Shown in pieces: positions 1 through 9,640 of a DNA stretch of 64,000 bases. The notes beneath the pieces are model-generated. The model was not told the origin of the DNA. It ran no database searches and saw only the letters and a list, made by a program, of their open reading frames with translations. Within the stretch, counting starts at the first letter, position 1. Every line of letters begins with the position of its first letter. The position numbers were made by a program, and so were the translations under genes. The DNA comes from JADHLJ01 sp038118725 (GTDB lineage Bacteria; Pseudomonadota; Alphaproteobacteria; Thalassobaculales; Thalassobaculaceae), in the NCBI GenBank assembly GCA_038118725.1, contig JAYOIK010000023.1, positions 1 to 64,000 on the forward strand, written 5' to 3'.

Positions 1-75
<75 letters not shown>

Positions 76-158
76 CGCCAAAGTGAGGCGTTGGATACGG
101 CATTCCGGAGGTTATTGCAAGAGGCGGATCACTCACGGAGTACCTTTGCGTCACCACC

Positions 159-1673
159 CTATACGAGAGATCTGGCCCGCTCGATCAGGGCGGCGCGGTC
201 GATCTTGTTGGTGCCGGCGAGCGGCAGCGTGTCGAGGAAGACAACACGGCGGGGAAACTGATAGGCTGGTCCCTCGGCGCGGGCGTAGGCTTGAACCACG
301 GCCTCGTCGATCTCGGTCCCATCCGCCGCCGCGGCGCGGACGATGAAGGCGACGGGGGCGTGGCCGCGCACCGGGTCCTCGACCGGCACCACGCTCGCCT
401 GATCGATGGCCGGATGGGCTTCCAGTAACCGCTCCACGTCCCCAGGGAACACATTCTCGCCATTACAAACGAACATGTCGTCCTCGCGGCCGATGATGAA
501 ATAGAAGCCGTTCTCGTCGCGCCGCATGATGTCCTTGGTGTGGTACCAGCCGTCTTGCATGACCTCGGCTGTCTTCTCCGGCAGGTTCTTGTACCCGGTC
601 AGGTTGCTGACGCTGCGGGCCTCCAGCACGCCGGTATTCGCGTCCGGCCCGCCGACCAAGCGTAGTTCCATGCCCGGCGCCACGCAACCGATCGAGAGTT
701 TCGGGCGCGCCAATCCCTCTGGATGCGGTCCAAAGGCCGAGGGGCCATGCTCCGTGGTCCCGTAGAGGTTGGAGACCAGCGCCTCCGGAAACCAGGACTG
801 AACCTCGTCGAACAGAGCCTCGGTCAAGGGCGCCGACCCCATGCTGACCCGTTCCACGGTGGAAAGGTCGACGGCCTCGAGCAGGGTCTTCTCGCGCACC
901 ACAAGGGCCAGCATCGTCGGCACTGAGGTCAACCATGTCACCTGATGCGCCGGAATCGCGCGGATATAGGCTTCAACGTCGAATCGCGGCAAGAGCACCA
1001 CGCTGGCGCCGAAGGTCAGGGCCAGCTTTGAGATGAAAAGCGCGTTCATATGATATTGCGGCGCCGCCACCAGCATCCGGTGCCGGGCCAACTCATCAGC
1101 GTCCCCCGCCCAGCGGGAAAGCGCGAAGAGCTGCCCCTCGTGGCTCAGCATCACCCCCTTGGGCATGCCGGTCGACCCGGAGGTGTAGAGGATCATCGCG
1201 GTTTCCTCGGGCATGGGCGCGATGATTTCGAACGAACCGGGATCAATCAAACCGCCAAAGCCGTCGGCGCCGGGATCGGTGATATCGATCACAGGCACAC
1301 CAGACGGGCAAAGGTCGCGACGCCCTGGGTCGGCGAGGATCAGGCGGGTTTCGGAATCCGCGATAATATGCGCGACGGTACGGGCGGGCTGGCGATAGTT
1401 GATCGGCACCGCGATCATCCCGGCCCGCATGATCCCCATATAGGCGCCGAGGAACGCGACCGAGTTCTCGGCCAGGATCGCCACCGCGTCACCGCGAACC
1501 AGACCTCGTTTGACGAGTCCCCTGGCAACGGCGTTGGCGAGACCGTCGATCTCGCCCCGAGTATGAACGGTCCCGGCGCCACCAGGTTCCGCCCCCGCGA
1601 GATCGATAAAGGCAACCACGTCTGGATCGCCGGTTGGGTCAATTAGACCACCGAGATTGAGGTCGTGGCTCAT
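159..1673 (-). CDS. Class I adenylate-forming acyl-CoA synthetase (AMP-dependent ligase)
   Basis: A 504-residue AMP-binding enzyme that would activate a carboxylic or fatty acid to an acyl-AMP and then an acyl-CoA. The phosphate-binding loop YTSGSTGMPKG lies at about residues 163-173. A YGTTE motif follows, then the hinge region DGWYHTKD and GREDD. The C-terminal catalytic lysine is in TNKIDR (Lys 490). The open frame runs upstream to 1775, but the ATG at 1673 is chosen: it follows a GGGGAAA ribosome site and avoids overlap with the SDR gene ending at 1696. The gene is third in a minus-strand operon after an MDR and an SDR, which suggests catabolism of one acid. The substrate cannot be told from sequence. 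Confidence 0.9.
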   Translation of the reverse strand: MSHDLNLGGLIDPTGDPDVVAFIDLAGAEPGGAGTVHTRGEIDGLANAVARGLVKRGLVRGDAVAILAENSVAFLGAYMGIMRAGMIAVPINYRQPARTVAHIIADSETRLILADPGRRDLCPSGVPVIDITDPGADGFGGLIDPGSFEIIAPMPEETAMILYTSGSTGMPKGVMLSHEGQLFALSRWAGDADELARHRMLVAAPQYHMNALFISKLALTFGASVVLLPRFDVEAYIRAIPAHQVTWLTSVPTMLALVVREKTLLEAVDLSTVERVSMGSAPLTEALFDEVQSWFPEALVSNLYGTTEHGPSAFGPHPEGLARPKLSIGCVAPGMELRLVGGPDANTGVLEARSVSNLTGYKNLPEKTAEVMQDGWYHTKDIMRRDENGFYFIIGREDDMFVCNGENVFPGDVERLLEAHPAIDQASVVPVEDPVRGHAPVAFIVRAAAADGTEIDEAVVQAYARAEGPAYQFPRRVVFLDTLPLAGTNKIDRAALIERARSLV

Positions 1674-1695
1674 GCGCGTGTTTCCCCGTTTTGGC

Positions 1696-2487
1696 CTATA
1701 ACTCGAGATTGGGTGGGTCGATCCAATTGTGCAGGGCAAGGCCGCCGTCCACACCCACGACTTCGCCCGTGACATAGGCCGAGAAACGCTCGGACAGCAG
1801 AGCCAGGGCCATGCCGGCGATATCCTCGGGCGTGCCGGTTCGGCGCATCGCGATGCGGGCGTTCAGCTGTTCGACATTGGCGGCAAAGCCGCCGCCGGGG
1901 ATGGCGCCGGGCGCGATGCCGTTCACCCGGATGCCGTAGGGGCCGTAAAGCCTTGCCAGTTCGCGGATCACCATCACCTGGCCGGCCTTCGAGGCGCTGT
2001 AATGCGGCAGATTGCGGGGCGCGAAGCGATGCTGAGAGGTGATCAGCAGAATGCGACCGGCGGCGGATGCCCGGCGCATGTGATCGGCGGCGGCCCGGGC
2101 GAGGAAGAAGCCTGAACGGAGATTGGTGTTCACCATCGCGTCCCACTGCGCCTCGGTCACGGTCGCGGCGTTCTCGCTCTCCAAACGCCGAGGAGAGGCG
2201 CTGTGCACCAGGATCGAAATCGGCTCCGCCCTCCGTGTCGCGGCGGCGAACAGACCGGCATGACCATCCGCGCCGGAAAGATCGGCGGCAATGCCGGTAA
2301 CAGCCGCGCCGGTGTCGCGAATTTCATCGGCGATGGCGTCCAGCGCCTCCTGGTTCACGTCGCTCAGCACCATCCCCGCGCCTTCCGCCGCCAGGGCCCT
2401 GGCGATCCCGCGCCCGATGCCAGAGGCGGCACCGGTGACCAGCGCGGTCTCGCCGTGGAACATTCCGTCGGTCATTGGCTTACTCAT
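1696..2487 (-). CDS. SDR family NAD(P)-dependent oxidoreductase
   Basis: A 263-residue classical short-chain dehydrogenase. The cofactor motif TGAASGIG is at residues 18-25, the catalytic serine is near 151 and the active-site YSASK gives Tyr 163 and Lys 167. It should oxidise or reduce an alcohol/ketone pair, and similar proteins act on 3-hydroxyacyl groups. It lies 22 bases before the acyl-CoA synthetase and 20 bases after the MDR gene, all on the minus strand, so co-transcription is likely. Neither the ATG at 2487 nor the one at 2475 has a strong ribosome site, so the exact start is uncertain. Confidence 0.9.
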   Translation of the reverse strand: MSKPMTDGMFHGETALVTGAASGIGRGIARALAAEGAGMVLSDVNQEALDAIADEIRDTGAAVTGIAADLSGADGHAGLFAAATRRAEPISILVHSASPRRLESENAATVTEAQWDAMVNTNLRSGFFLARAAADHMRRASAAGRILLITSQHRFAPRNLPHYSASKAGQVMVIRELARLYGPYGIRVNGIAPGAIPGGGFAANVEQLNARIAMRRTGTPEDIAGMALALLSERFSAYVTGEVVGVDGGLALHNWIDPPNLEL

Positions 2488-2507
2488 TTCATCGATGGGT
2501 TGGAGAC

Positions 2508-3515
2508 TTAGGGTATCAGGATTGCCTTGCCGACCACCCGTCGCTCCATCAGATCGGTAAGCGACGTGGCCAGTTCCGGCAACGGACGCACGCTATCCAA
2601 GGCTGGTTTGACCCGACCCGCCTGAACCAAGGTCAGCAAGGTTTCGAGATCTCGGCGCTCCCAGCCATTGGAGCCGAGGATGTCGAACTCGAAGGACCAG
2701 ATGTAGCGAAGATCGGTTTTCGGGTCGTGGCCATTGGTCGCGCCGCAAATCAGCAACCGTCCCCCCAAGCTCAGCGCCCGGAAACACTCGGCCCAGGAAT
2801 CACCGCCATTGTAGTTCACGATCACATCGGCGCCGCCGCCATCACCAAACACCCGGGGGCGCCCCCAAAGCGCGCGGGTCGCCTCGACATAGTTTTCCTG
2901 GCTGGTGTCTATGATATGGTCGGCGCCCATCGCCCGCAGCTTCTCGCCCTTGACGGCGGAACTGGTGCAAGCGGCGACCTCGGCGCCCACCATCTTGGCG
3001 AGTTGCACGCAACAGGTGCCCACCCCGCCGCTCGCCCCCATCACCAGGACCTTGTCGCCGGCGATCACGCGCCCTCGGTTCAGGATCATGCGATGCGCGG
3101 TACCGTAGGCGATCGGCAGCGCCGCGGCATCCTCGAAGGACACACCCTCGGGAATGGCGATGAGATTAGCCAACGGAACCGCGACATACTCTGCCGCGCC
3201 GCCAATCACCGTCTCGCCGAGCACGCCGCCTTTCGCGATCATCAACGGGTCCACCAGCACACGGTCGCCTGTCTTCCATTGGCCGGGGTCACCCGCCCCG
3301 AAGCTCGCGATTTCTCCAGCGACGTCACCGCCGGGGATCATCGGCAGCGGCGTTTTCAAACCCGGAATCTTGTTGAGGATCATCGGATCGAAACCATTGA
3401 GCGCGACGGCCTTCACCCGCACGAGACACTCGTTCTCCGCCGGTTCCGGTGTCGGGAAATCAGTGTATCGCAGCTTCTCAACGCCGCCATGTTCCTCGAA
3501 GACGATTGCTTTCAT
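2508..3515 (-). CDS. MDR family zinc-independent oxidoreductase (quinone reductase/enoyl reductase-like)
   Basis: A 335-residue medium-chain dehydrogenase/reductase of the NADPH:quinone reductase type. It opens with MKAIVFEEHGG and carries the GroES-like domain with the PGGDVAGEI motif near 61-69. The Rossmann motif GASGGVG is at about 160-166. The cysteine ligands of zinc alcohol dehydrogenases are not apparent. It is the first gene of the three-gene minus-strand operon. A role as enoyl or quinone reductase fits, but the substrate is not identifiable. Confidence 0.88.
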   Translation of the reverse strand: MKAIVFEEHGGVEKLRYTDFPTPEPAENECLVRVKAVALNGFDPMILNKIPGLKTPLPMIPGGDVAGEIASFGAGDPGQWKTGDRVLVDPLMIAKGGVLGETVIGGAAEYVAVPLANLIAIPEGVSFEDAAALPIAYGTAHRMILNRGRVIAGDKVLVMGASGGVGTCCVQLAKMVGAEVAACTSSAVKGEKLRAMGADHIIDTSQENYVEATRALWGRPRVFGDGGGADVIVNYNGGDSWAECFRALSLGGRLLICGATNGHDPKTDLRYIWSFEFDILGSNGWERRDLETLLTLVQAGRVKPALDSVRPLPELATSLTDLMERRVVGKAILIP

Positions 3516-3641
3516 GTGATCCGCCAGCGATTGCCAGTTACATTGCCCGGAGCCTAGTCAAGCTCCCGCATCGACGCAATCGGCGGGAACGAGAGATCAC
3601 GGGGCTGACGAACGCCAACCGCTGGTTACGGTCGAGACCGC

Positions 3642-4799
3642 CTAATCGTCGATCAAACCCTGACGGTTAACTCTCAAGTCCCGGTGCACATAGGCGCACA
3701 TCATAAGCCCGATTGCCGCCATCGCGGTCAGCATCGCCGTGCCGCCATAGGAAATCAACGGCAAGGGTACCCCGACCACTGGTATCAGCCCCATGACCAT
3801 CGCTATGTTGATAAACACGTATAGGAACAGAGTTGTCGTCACGCCGAGCGCCAATAACCGCGCAAACTGGCTTTGCGCTCGCAACCCAATGGCAAGACCA
3901 TAGAAGGTTATCAACACGAAAAGCCCGATCAGCCCTAGTCCACCAATCAAACCGAACTCCTCGGCCAACATGGTGAAAATAAAGTCGGTCTGTTTCTCCG
4001 GCAGAAAGTTCAAATGGCTTTGCGAGCCCTGCATGAAACCCTTGCCGAACATGCCACCCGACCCAAGCGCGATCTTGGATTGCAGAATGTGGTACCCGGC
4101 GCCTAGGGGGTCGTTCTCGGGGTTGAGAAAGGTGAGAATGCGTTTCTTCTGATATTCCCTGAGAAACTGCCAGGCGATCGGTACGGACGCGATGCCGATG
4201 ACCAGCAGTGTCACGAACTTCCACGCCCGTACCCCCGCCAGGAAAAAGATCGCGCCACTGCCCAGTAGGATCATGCCGGCGGTGCCGAGATCGGGTTGGC
4301 GCAGGACCAGCACCACCGGCGCCGCGACCATCGCCAAGGGGATCAACAGGTAAAGCGGTCGGGCGACGTTCTCATGAGTCAATCCATGAAAATACCGGGC
4401 CAAGGCAAGCACCAGGGCAATCTTCATAAGTTCGGAAGGTTGCAACTGGAAGATTCCGAGATCGATCCAGCGCTGGGCCCCCATGCCGATTTCTCCGGCC
4501 ACCTCGACCGCCGCCAGCATCGCCAGAACCACGCCATAGGCCGCGTAGGACCATTTCATCAACCATCTGAGATCAACCAGCGCGATGCAGATGGCGATCG
4601 CCAGACCGACGGCGTAGCGGATCATCTGGCGATAGGCCCATGGGCTCCAATCACCATTGGCGGCGGAATACAGCATCGCGAAGCCGACGGCGGCGACCAT
4701 GCTGATCAAAACGATCAGGCCCCAGTTCAATTGCCGTAGCTTGCGCGGAAGCGTCAATTCCGGAGGGTTCAACGCGTCGATCTGTGGGCGCCGGGCCAT
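3642..4799 (-). CDS. rodA: Rod shape-determining protein RodA (SEDS peptidoglycan glycosyltransferase)
   Basis: A 385-residue polytopic inner-membrane protein of the SEDS (FtsW/RodA/SpoVE) family. With PBP2 and MreBCD it polymerises glycan strands for lateral wall growth. Family hallmarks seen are GAQRWIDLG at 107-115 followed by QPSELMK, and the large periplasmic loop with LPEKQTDFIF, whose Asp 272 corresponds to the aspartate regarded as catalytic. The end has a VPLPLISYGGT-type segment. Its ATG shares one base with the stop codon of mrdA (TGATG), so the two are translationally coupled. It is the last gene of the mre operon. Confidence 0.97.
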   Translation of the reverse strand: MARRPQIDALNPPELTLPRKLRQLNWGLIVLISMVAAVGFAMLYSAANGDWSPWAYRQMIRYAVGLAIAICIALVDLRWLMKWSYAAYGVVLAMLAAVEVAGEIGMGAQRWIDLGIFQLQPSELMKIALVLALARYFHGLTHENVARPLYLLIPLAMVAAPVVLVLRQPDLGTAGMILLGSGAIFFLAGVRAWKFVTLLVIGIASVPIAWQFLREYQKKRILTFLNPENDPLGAGYHILQSKIALGSGGMFGKGFMQGSQSHLNFLPEKQTDFIFTMLAEEFGLIGGLGLIGLFVLITFYGLAIGLRAQSQFARLLALGVTTTLFLYVFINIAMVMGLIPVVGVPLPLISYGGTAMLTAMAAIGLMMCAYVHRDLRVNRQGLIDD

Positions 4800-6775
4800 C
4801 AGGACTCTTCCCCGGGTTCAAGCGTCGTCGACGCCACGCGCGTCGGGTCCAGGCGCAAGGTCTCGGCGAGAATATCCTTGGCGATCGGCGCCGCCATTGA
4901 ACTGCCGCTTCCGCCATGTTCCACCACCACCGCGACGGCGTAGCGAGGCGCTTCCAGAGGGGCATAGGCGACGAACATCGCGTGGTCCCGGTCCGCCCAG
5001 GGCCGGTCCTCGTTTTTGATCTTGCCGGCGAGACGTTCCGCCTTGGTGATCCGCTTTACCTGAACCGAACCGCTCTTGCCGCCGAAGCGAAACGGATCGC
5101 TTTTCTTGGGCACGGCCCGCGCCGTTCCGCGCTTGCCGTTAAACACGCGGTCCATTCCCTCGAGCACTAGTTCCAGATGCTCGGGCGTAACCTTCACGGT
5201 TCCGAAATCTGGTTCCGGCGCGTCCGGGTCCCGAACCAGACGCGGCACCACGGCGGCGCCACCGTTCACCAGTCGCGCGGTCATCGTCGCCATCTGCAGC
5301 GGCGTGCACAGCACAAACCCCTGACCGATCCCGGTGATCAGCGTCTCACCCTTTTTCCAGGCCTCGCCACGGTTCGCTTGCTTACATTAGCTAGTAGGAA
5401 TCAAGCCGCGACTTTCGCGTGGTAGTTGGATGCCGAGTTTTTCACCAAGCCCGAAGCGTCGCGCCATGTCGGCGATCCGGTCGATACCGATCCGCTTGGC
5501 CATCTCGTAGAGATAGATATCGCAGCTTTGCTCCAAGGCGCCGATCATATCAAGATGGCCGTGACCATGCTTTTTCCAGCAATGGAAACGGGCGTTTCCG
5601 AGCTCCATGTGTCCCGGACAAAAAATCTTTGTATCCGGCGTGGCGACATCCGCTTCAAGCGCCGCGAGACAGACCAGCATCTTGAATGTCGAGCCCGGCG
5701 AGTACTGACCCGTGACCGCCTTGTTGGTCATCGGCGAGCGCGGGTTTGAAAGCAATCGCTCCCAATCCCGTGGGCTGAGGCCCTTGTTGAAAAGATTCGG
5801 GTCATATCCGGGCGTTGAGACCAGGGCCAGCACATCGCCGCGATGAACATCCATGACCACCGCCGCGCCACTTTCCGGCTGCGCGACAGCGCCGGTCTTG
5901 TCCAACGCGATGGATGCTCCCACGGGCGGCGGTGTCTTCAGTTTCGCGATGGCCGCGACCGCCCGAGGATCGCTCCTGGGCACGATCTCCGCCTTGCCCT
6001 GGGCCAAGCGCCGCGACGCCATCTCCTGTAGGCGCACGTCGACGGTCAAGGATACGTCCTTGCCCGGTTGCCCCTCGTTACCCGGCAGTTTACGGATTAT
6101 CCGCCCCAGCGCGTTGACTTCCACCTGGCGCTGGCCGGAGGCGCCGCGCATATCCAGATCGTAGAGTTTTTCGATGCCGGATTTGCCAATCCGAAAGTCC
6201 GGGAGCTCTAGAACCGGGTCGCCGGTCAGTTCGGACTCCGATACCGCCGCGACATAGCCCGTGAGATGAACCGCCGACGCCCCGTGGGGGTAGTTGCGGG
6301 AACGCCCGACCTCGATCCGTATACCCGGCAGATAGGGCGCATTGATCGCGACCTTGGATATATCCTGGCGAGACAGGTTCTCCACCACGGTAATCGGCAC
6401 GAACCCACGCTTGCGCCTGGTCTCGCGCAGAACACGCTTGAAGTCCCAATCCTCAATTCGAACGATTTCTCGCAGAGTCGTCAGGGTGCGCGCCACGTCC
6501 GAGGTTTGCTCGGCGACGATCTCGATCCGGAAGTTATCCCGGTTATCCGCCAGCGCCATGCCGTTGCGGTCGAATATACGACCGCGGATCGGAGGGAGCA
6601 GTTCCAGATTGAACTGATTGTCCTCCGACAATGTCCGGTATCGCGCCGACTCAACGACCTGGAGGTAGTAAAGCCGCCCCGCCAGGGCGCTGAACAGACC
6701 CAGTTTGGCGCCGCCCAGCAGGAGCGCCCGGCGGGTGAAGATCCGTTGGGTTTCCTGATCGCTGGTGCGTCTCAT
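4799..6775 (-). pseudogene. mrdA: Penicillin-binding protein 2 (mrdA), interrupted by an in-frame TAA
   Basis: The frame from the ATG at 6775 to the TGA at 4799-4801 spans 659 codons, the right size for PBP2, the class B transpeptidase partner of RodA. The first 462 codons hold the membrane anchor (about 14-35), the dimerisation domain, the SxxK motif STFK (Ser 362, Lys 365) and SCD (417-419). Codon 463 is TAA (5387-5389). The same frame then continues with the normal PBP2 sequence GEAWKKGET, GIGQGF, TPLQM and the KSG motif (567-569). The next codon is TGT (Cys) where a Trp is normal. As read, the product would lack its third active-site motif. This is a genuine nonsense mutation, an assembly or sequencing error, or readthrough. 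A GTG at 5314 could start the tail alone, but that would not make a working transpeptidase. Confidence 0.9.
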
Positions 6776-6789
6776 GCCGACCCTCGCCC

Positions 6790-7299
6790 CTATCGGACCA
6801 GGTACCGGTGCACGCGCACGAAAACCCACGCGCCGATCGGAAAACACGCGGCGGTCATCAGAAACTGAAAGATCACCGCCGGCGATAGCAAAAGCTCCGT
6901 CGCCAGGATACATGTCAGGATCCACATCAGCACGAACCCACCAGCCGAGATAACCGTGAAACCCAGCCAGGCAACGAAAAATGGTTTGCCGAGAAAGACC
7001 TGGCGTTGGGTCAAGGTCACGCCATGCACGGCGAGCAAGGTAAGCGCCGTCAATCCCGTGGGATTGCCCAGTAGAATATCCTGCGCCAGGCCGAGCAAGA
7101 ACACGGCAACGGGCGGCAGTAGGTCTGGCCGGTAAACCGACCAGTAGAACACCGCCATCACGGTGATCACCGGCATCACGTCCGACAACGCGGGCAGTCC
7201 GAGCGGAATGACATTCAGCAAGGCCAGGATCAAGGTCGTCACCGCCGGCATCATGTGCCGGGCCCAACTATCCATCCGGTGCACGAATCCCGGAGTCAT
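6790..7299 (-). CDS. mreD: Rod shape-determining protein MreD
   Basis: A small hydrophobic protein of 169 residues with about five predicted membrane segments, of the length and position typical of MreD, which links MreC to the RodA/PBP2 elongation complex. Its ATG overlaps the mreC stop as ATGA (7296-7299), and 14 bases separate its stop from the mrdA start. Sequence conservation of MreD is weak in general; the assignment rests mainly on membrane topology and gene order. Confidence 0.93.
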   Translation of the reverse strand: MTPGFVHRMDSWARHMMPAVTTLILALLNVIPLGLPALSDVMPVITVMAVFYWSVYRPDLLPPVAVFLLGLAQDILLGNPTGLTALTLLAVHGVTLTQRQVFLGKPFFVAWLGFTVISAGGFVLMWILTCILATELLLSPAVIFQFLMTAACFPIGAWVFVRVHRYLVR

Positions 7300-8285
7300 G
7301 GACGCCCGCTTCCCTCGGCTCCCACTAAGGGCGTGGTGACCGACGGAGCGTCCCCAATCACGGAGACACCGCCCGAGGAAGTTGACTCGGGAGCGGTCAA
7401 CGCCTTTAGCGGGGTACCCGGTTGGGCCTCCGAGATCGGCTGGCTATTGGAACCTTCGATCCGATAGTCCAGGAATTGGATATATTCCAATCTATCCCAA
7501 TCAACGATGGGCTTCACTTGCACTCCGGTCTCGCTGATCGCGGTGATCACGCCAACCGGCAAACCCGCAGGCAGAACCCCGCCCTCGCCCGAGGTAACGA
7601 CCGGATCACCCGTGGAAACATGGGCGTTCTGCGGAAGAAACAGTAGTCGAGGCCGATTGGAGTTATCGCCGGACAAAACGCCCGGATCCCGGGTTGTCTG
7701 AACCGTGACCGGAATCTGCGAGTTGAGATCGGTCATCAGTAGAACGCGCGAATGATGCTCTCCAACCTCCACGACGACGCCGACAAATCCACTTCCCGAC
7801 ACCGCCGCCAAGCCACGCCGAGCGCCCTGGCGGGCACCGACATTCACCAAAATACTCCGAACGAAGGGTCCGCCGGCATTGGAAATCGCGCGCCCGGAGA
7901 TTACCCGCGGCGTCGGCGGGGCGACGAAATGGGTAAGGCGCTTGAGGGCTTGGTTTTCCGCTTGTAGGCCGGTCGCGACGTGCTGCCACTGACGCAATCG
8001 CGCGTTCTCGAGCTTCAGGCGTTCAACCTCGCCTTGAAGGTCCCGCAGCTCGGCCACCCGATCCAGCGCCCGGGTCATTGACCCGGCCGGTTCCGAGAGC
8101 ACTTCTAGGATCGGCACCATCGCGTCCGTCACCGCCACCCGGGTCCGCTCGACGATCACCATATCGGCCTTACCCAGAAGCATCAGTCCGAAAGCAGCGA
8201 AAACCAGCGCAACATAGGCAAAGCGATGCCACAGCGAGCGTACCGGCTGCGCAACTCTCGTAAATGAAACGGGTCTCGACGCCAT
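7296..8285 (-). CDS. mreC: Rod shape-determining protein MreC
   Basis: A 329-residue bitopic protein. A basic N-terminus is followed by one membrane segment at about 23-42 and a coiled-coil stretch (about 75-115: ELRDLQGEVERLKLEN and so on). The periplasmic beta-rich domain begins near VISGRAI. MreC organises PBP2 and MreD at the elongasome. The C-terminal tail of about 50 residues is rich in Pro, Ser and Thr and probably disordered. The start has an AGGGAGCG ribosome site. The gene lies 23 bases after mreB and overlaps mreD by four bases. Confidence 0.95.
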   Translation of the reverse strand: MASRPVSFTRVAQPVRSLWHRFAYVALVFAAFGLMLLGKADMVIVERTRVAVTDAMVPILEVLSEPAGSMTRALDRVAELRDLQGEVERLKLENARLRQWQHVATGLQAENQALKRLTHFVAPPTPRVISGRAISNAGGPFVRSILVNVGARQGARRGLAAVSGSGFVGVVVEVGEHHSRVLLMTDLNSQIPVTVQTTRDPGVLSGDNSNRPRLLFLPQNAHVSTGDPVVTSGEGGVLPAGLPVGVITAISETGVQVKPIVDWDRLEYIQFLDYRIEGSNSQPISEAQPGTPLKALTAPESTSSGGVSVIGDAPSVTTPLVGAEGSGRP

Positions 8286-8308
8286 CGCTCCCTCTGGCTC
8301 CTAAGACG

Positions 8309-9376
8309 TCAGCGTTTCCATCTCTCGTGACCGCGGTAAGAGGTGTGCAACACGTTCCGCAGGATCGACATCTCCTCAAGGCAGCGCCCGGTTCCGAGTG
8401 CCACGCACGACAAAGGGTCGTCGGCGATCGATACCGGCAGCCCCGTCGAATGCCGCAACACGAAATCCATATTGCCGAGCAGCGCGCCACCACCTGTAAG
8501 CACGATACCCTTGTCGACGATATCGGCGGCCAGTTCCGGCGGTGTTTGCTCTAGCGCGACCTTCACCGCCTCGACTATCTGACTAATCGGTTCGGCAAGG
8601 CTCTCGGCGATCTGGGCTTGGTCGATCACCAACTCCTTTGGCACGCCGTTCATGAGGTCGCGGCCCTTGATCTCCAATGTCTTGCCCAAGCCGTCCTCGG
8701 GCGGAAAGGCCGAACCGATTTCCTTCTTGATCCGCTCGGCGCTGCTTTCGCCGACCAGCAGGTTATGATTACGCCGGATATAGGCGATGATAGCCTCGTC
8801 CATCTTGTCGCCGCCGACCCTGACCGAGCGGGAATAGACGATGCCGCCCAGCGAGATGACCGCAACCTCGGTGGTGCCGCCACCGATATCGACCACCATC
8901 GAGCCGGTCGGCTCGGTTACCGGCAGATTGGCGCCGATCGCGGCCGCCATCGGTTCCTCGATCAGGTGAACCTTTCGGGCGCCGGCGCGCTCGGCGGATT
9001 CCTCGATGGCCCTTTGTTCAACCGCCGTCGAGCCCGAGGGCACGCAAATGATGACCTGCGGGCTGGCGAAACTACGGCGATTGTGAACCTTGCGGATGAA
9101 ATGCTTGATCATTTCCTCCGCCACCTCGAAATCGGCGATCACGCCGTCCCTGAGCGGACGGATCGCCTGGATCGTGCCCGGCGTGCGGCCCAGCATCTGC
9201 TTGGCCTCGTCGCCGACGGCAAGGACCTGGTGTTTCTTGTCCAGGGTCGAGGTAATCGCGACAACCGAGGGTTCGTTCAGAACAATCCCCCGCCCCTTCA
9301 CGTATACCAGCGTGTTGGCGGTACCCAAGTCGATCGCCATATCGGCGGACAGCAATCCGAAGAGATTCCCAAACAT
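8309..9376 (-). CDS. mreB: Actin-like rod shape-determining protein MreB
   Basis: A 355-residue bacterial actin. The N-terminal hydrophobic membrane-binding stretch MFGNLFGLLSADM is followed by the phosphate-1 motif IDLGTANT and the KGRGIVLNEPS segment. Phosphate-2 (VVDIGGGTTEVAVI) and the adenosine-binding motif (IVLTGGGALL) are intact. It forms membrane-associated filaments that position the cell-wall elongation complex. It is the first gene of the five-gene mre operon; the 264-base gap before it must hold the promoter. Confidence 0.98.
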   Translation of the reverse strand: MFGNLFGLLSADMAIDLGTANTLVYVKGRGIVLNEPSVVAITSTLDKKHQVLAVGDEAKQMLGRTPGTIQAIRPLRDGVIADFEVAEEMIKHFIRKVHNRRSFASPQVIICVPSGSTAVEQRAIEESAERAGARKVHLIEEPMAAAIGANLPVTEPTGSMVVDIGGGTTEVAVISLGGIVYSRSVRVGGDKMDEAIIAYIRRNHNLLVGESSAERIKKEIGSAFPPEDGLGKTLEIKGRDLMNGVPKELVIDQAQIAESLAEPISQIVEAVKVALEQTPPELAADIVDKGIVLTGGGALLGNMDFVLRHSTGLPVSIADDPLSCVALGTGRCLEEMSILRNVLHTSYRGHERWKR

Positions 9377-9640
9377 CCGTGGTCAATCCGTTTCAATCAG
9401 CCGGCTGGTCGGTTCCACTTCACGACCAACGCACCAGCATTGCGACGATCGAGCGTTGGCGCATTTCGAGGGATCCGATCCGCCCAATCACCCGAGGATT
9501 TAGTATCAGGTTAGATTCATACCATAGGATCAGGCATCTACGATACCTAATGATGGCAAAACCTCAAGTTCTTCGACAAATACCCCCTGGCTCGGACCAT
9601 CGGGTATACCGCGAAAAACCGGCGAAAAGATGACCGGCGT
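9377..9640. other. Intergenic region upstream of mreB
   Basis: This 264-base gap lies between the ilvN stop and mreB, both on the minus strand. No open frame of merit is present. An AT-richer stretch around 9510-9575 is the likely promoter region for the mre operon; TTGAGG, 16 bases, TATCGT on the minus strand is a weak sigma-70-like candidate. Around the ilvN stop (about 9638-9653) the minus strand can form a short GGCG-TAAA-CGCC hairpin, but the following T run is too far away for a confident terminator call. Confidence 0.4.

Noticed and set aside
2475..3557. Long plus-strand open frame of 360 codons
   Set aside because: It is antisense to the MDR gene and has no family motifs; high GC produces such shadows.
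4799..5314. Separate gene for the C-terminal part of PBP2 starting at GTG 5314
   Set aside because: The frame is the direct continuation of the PBP2 frame across the TAA, and the fragment alone lacks SxxK. It was annotated as part of the interrupted gene.
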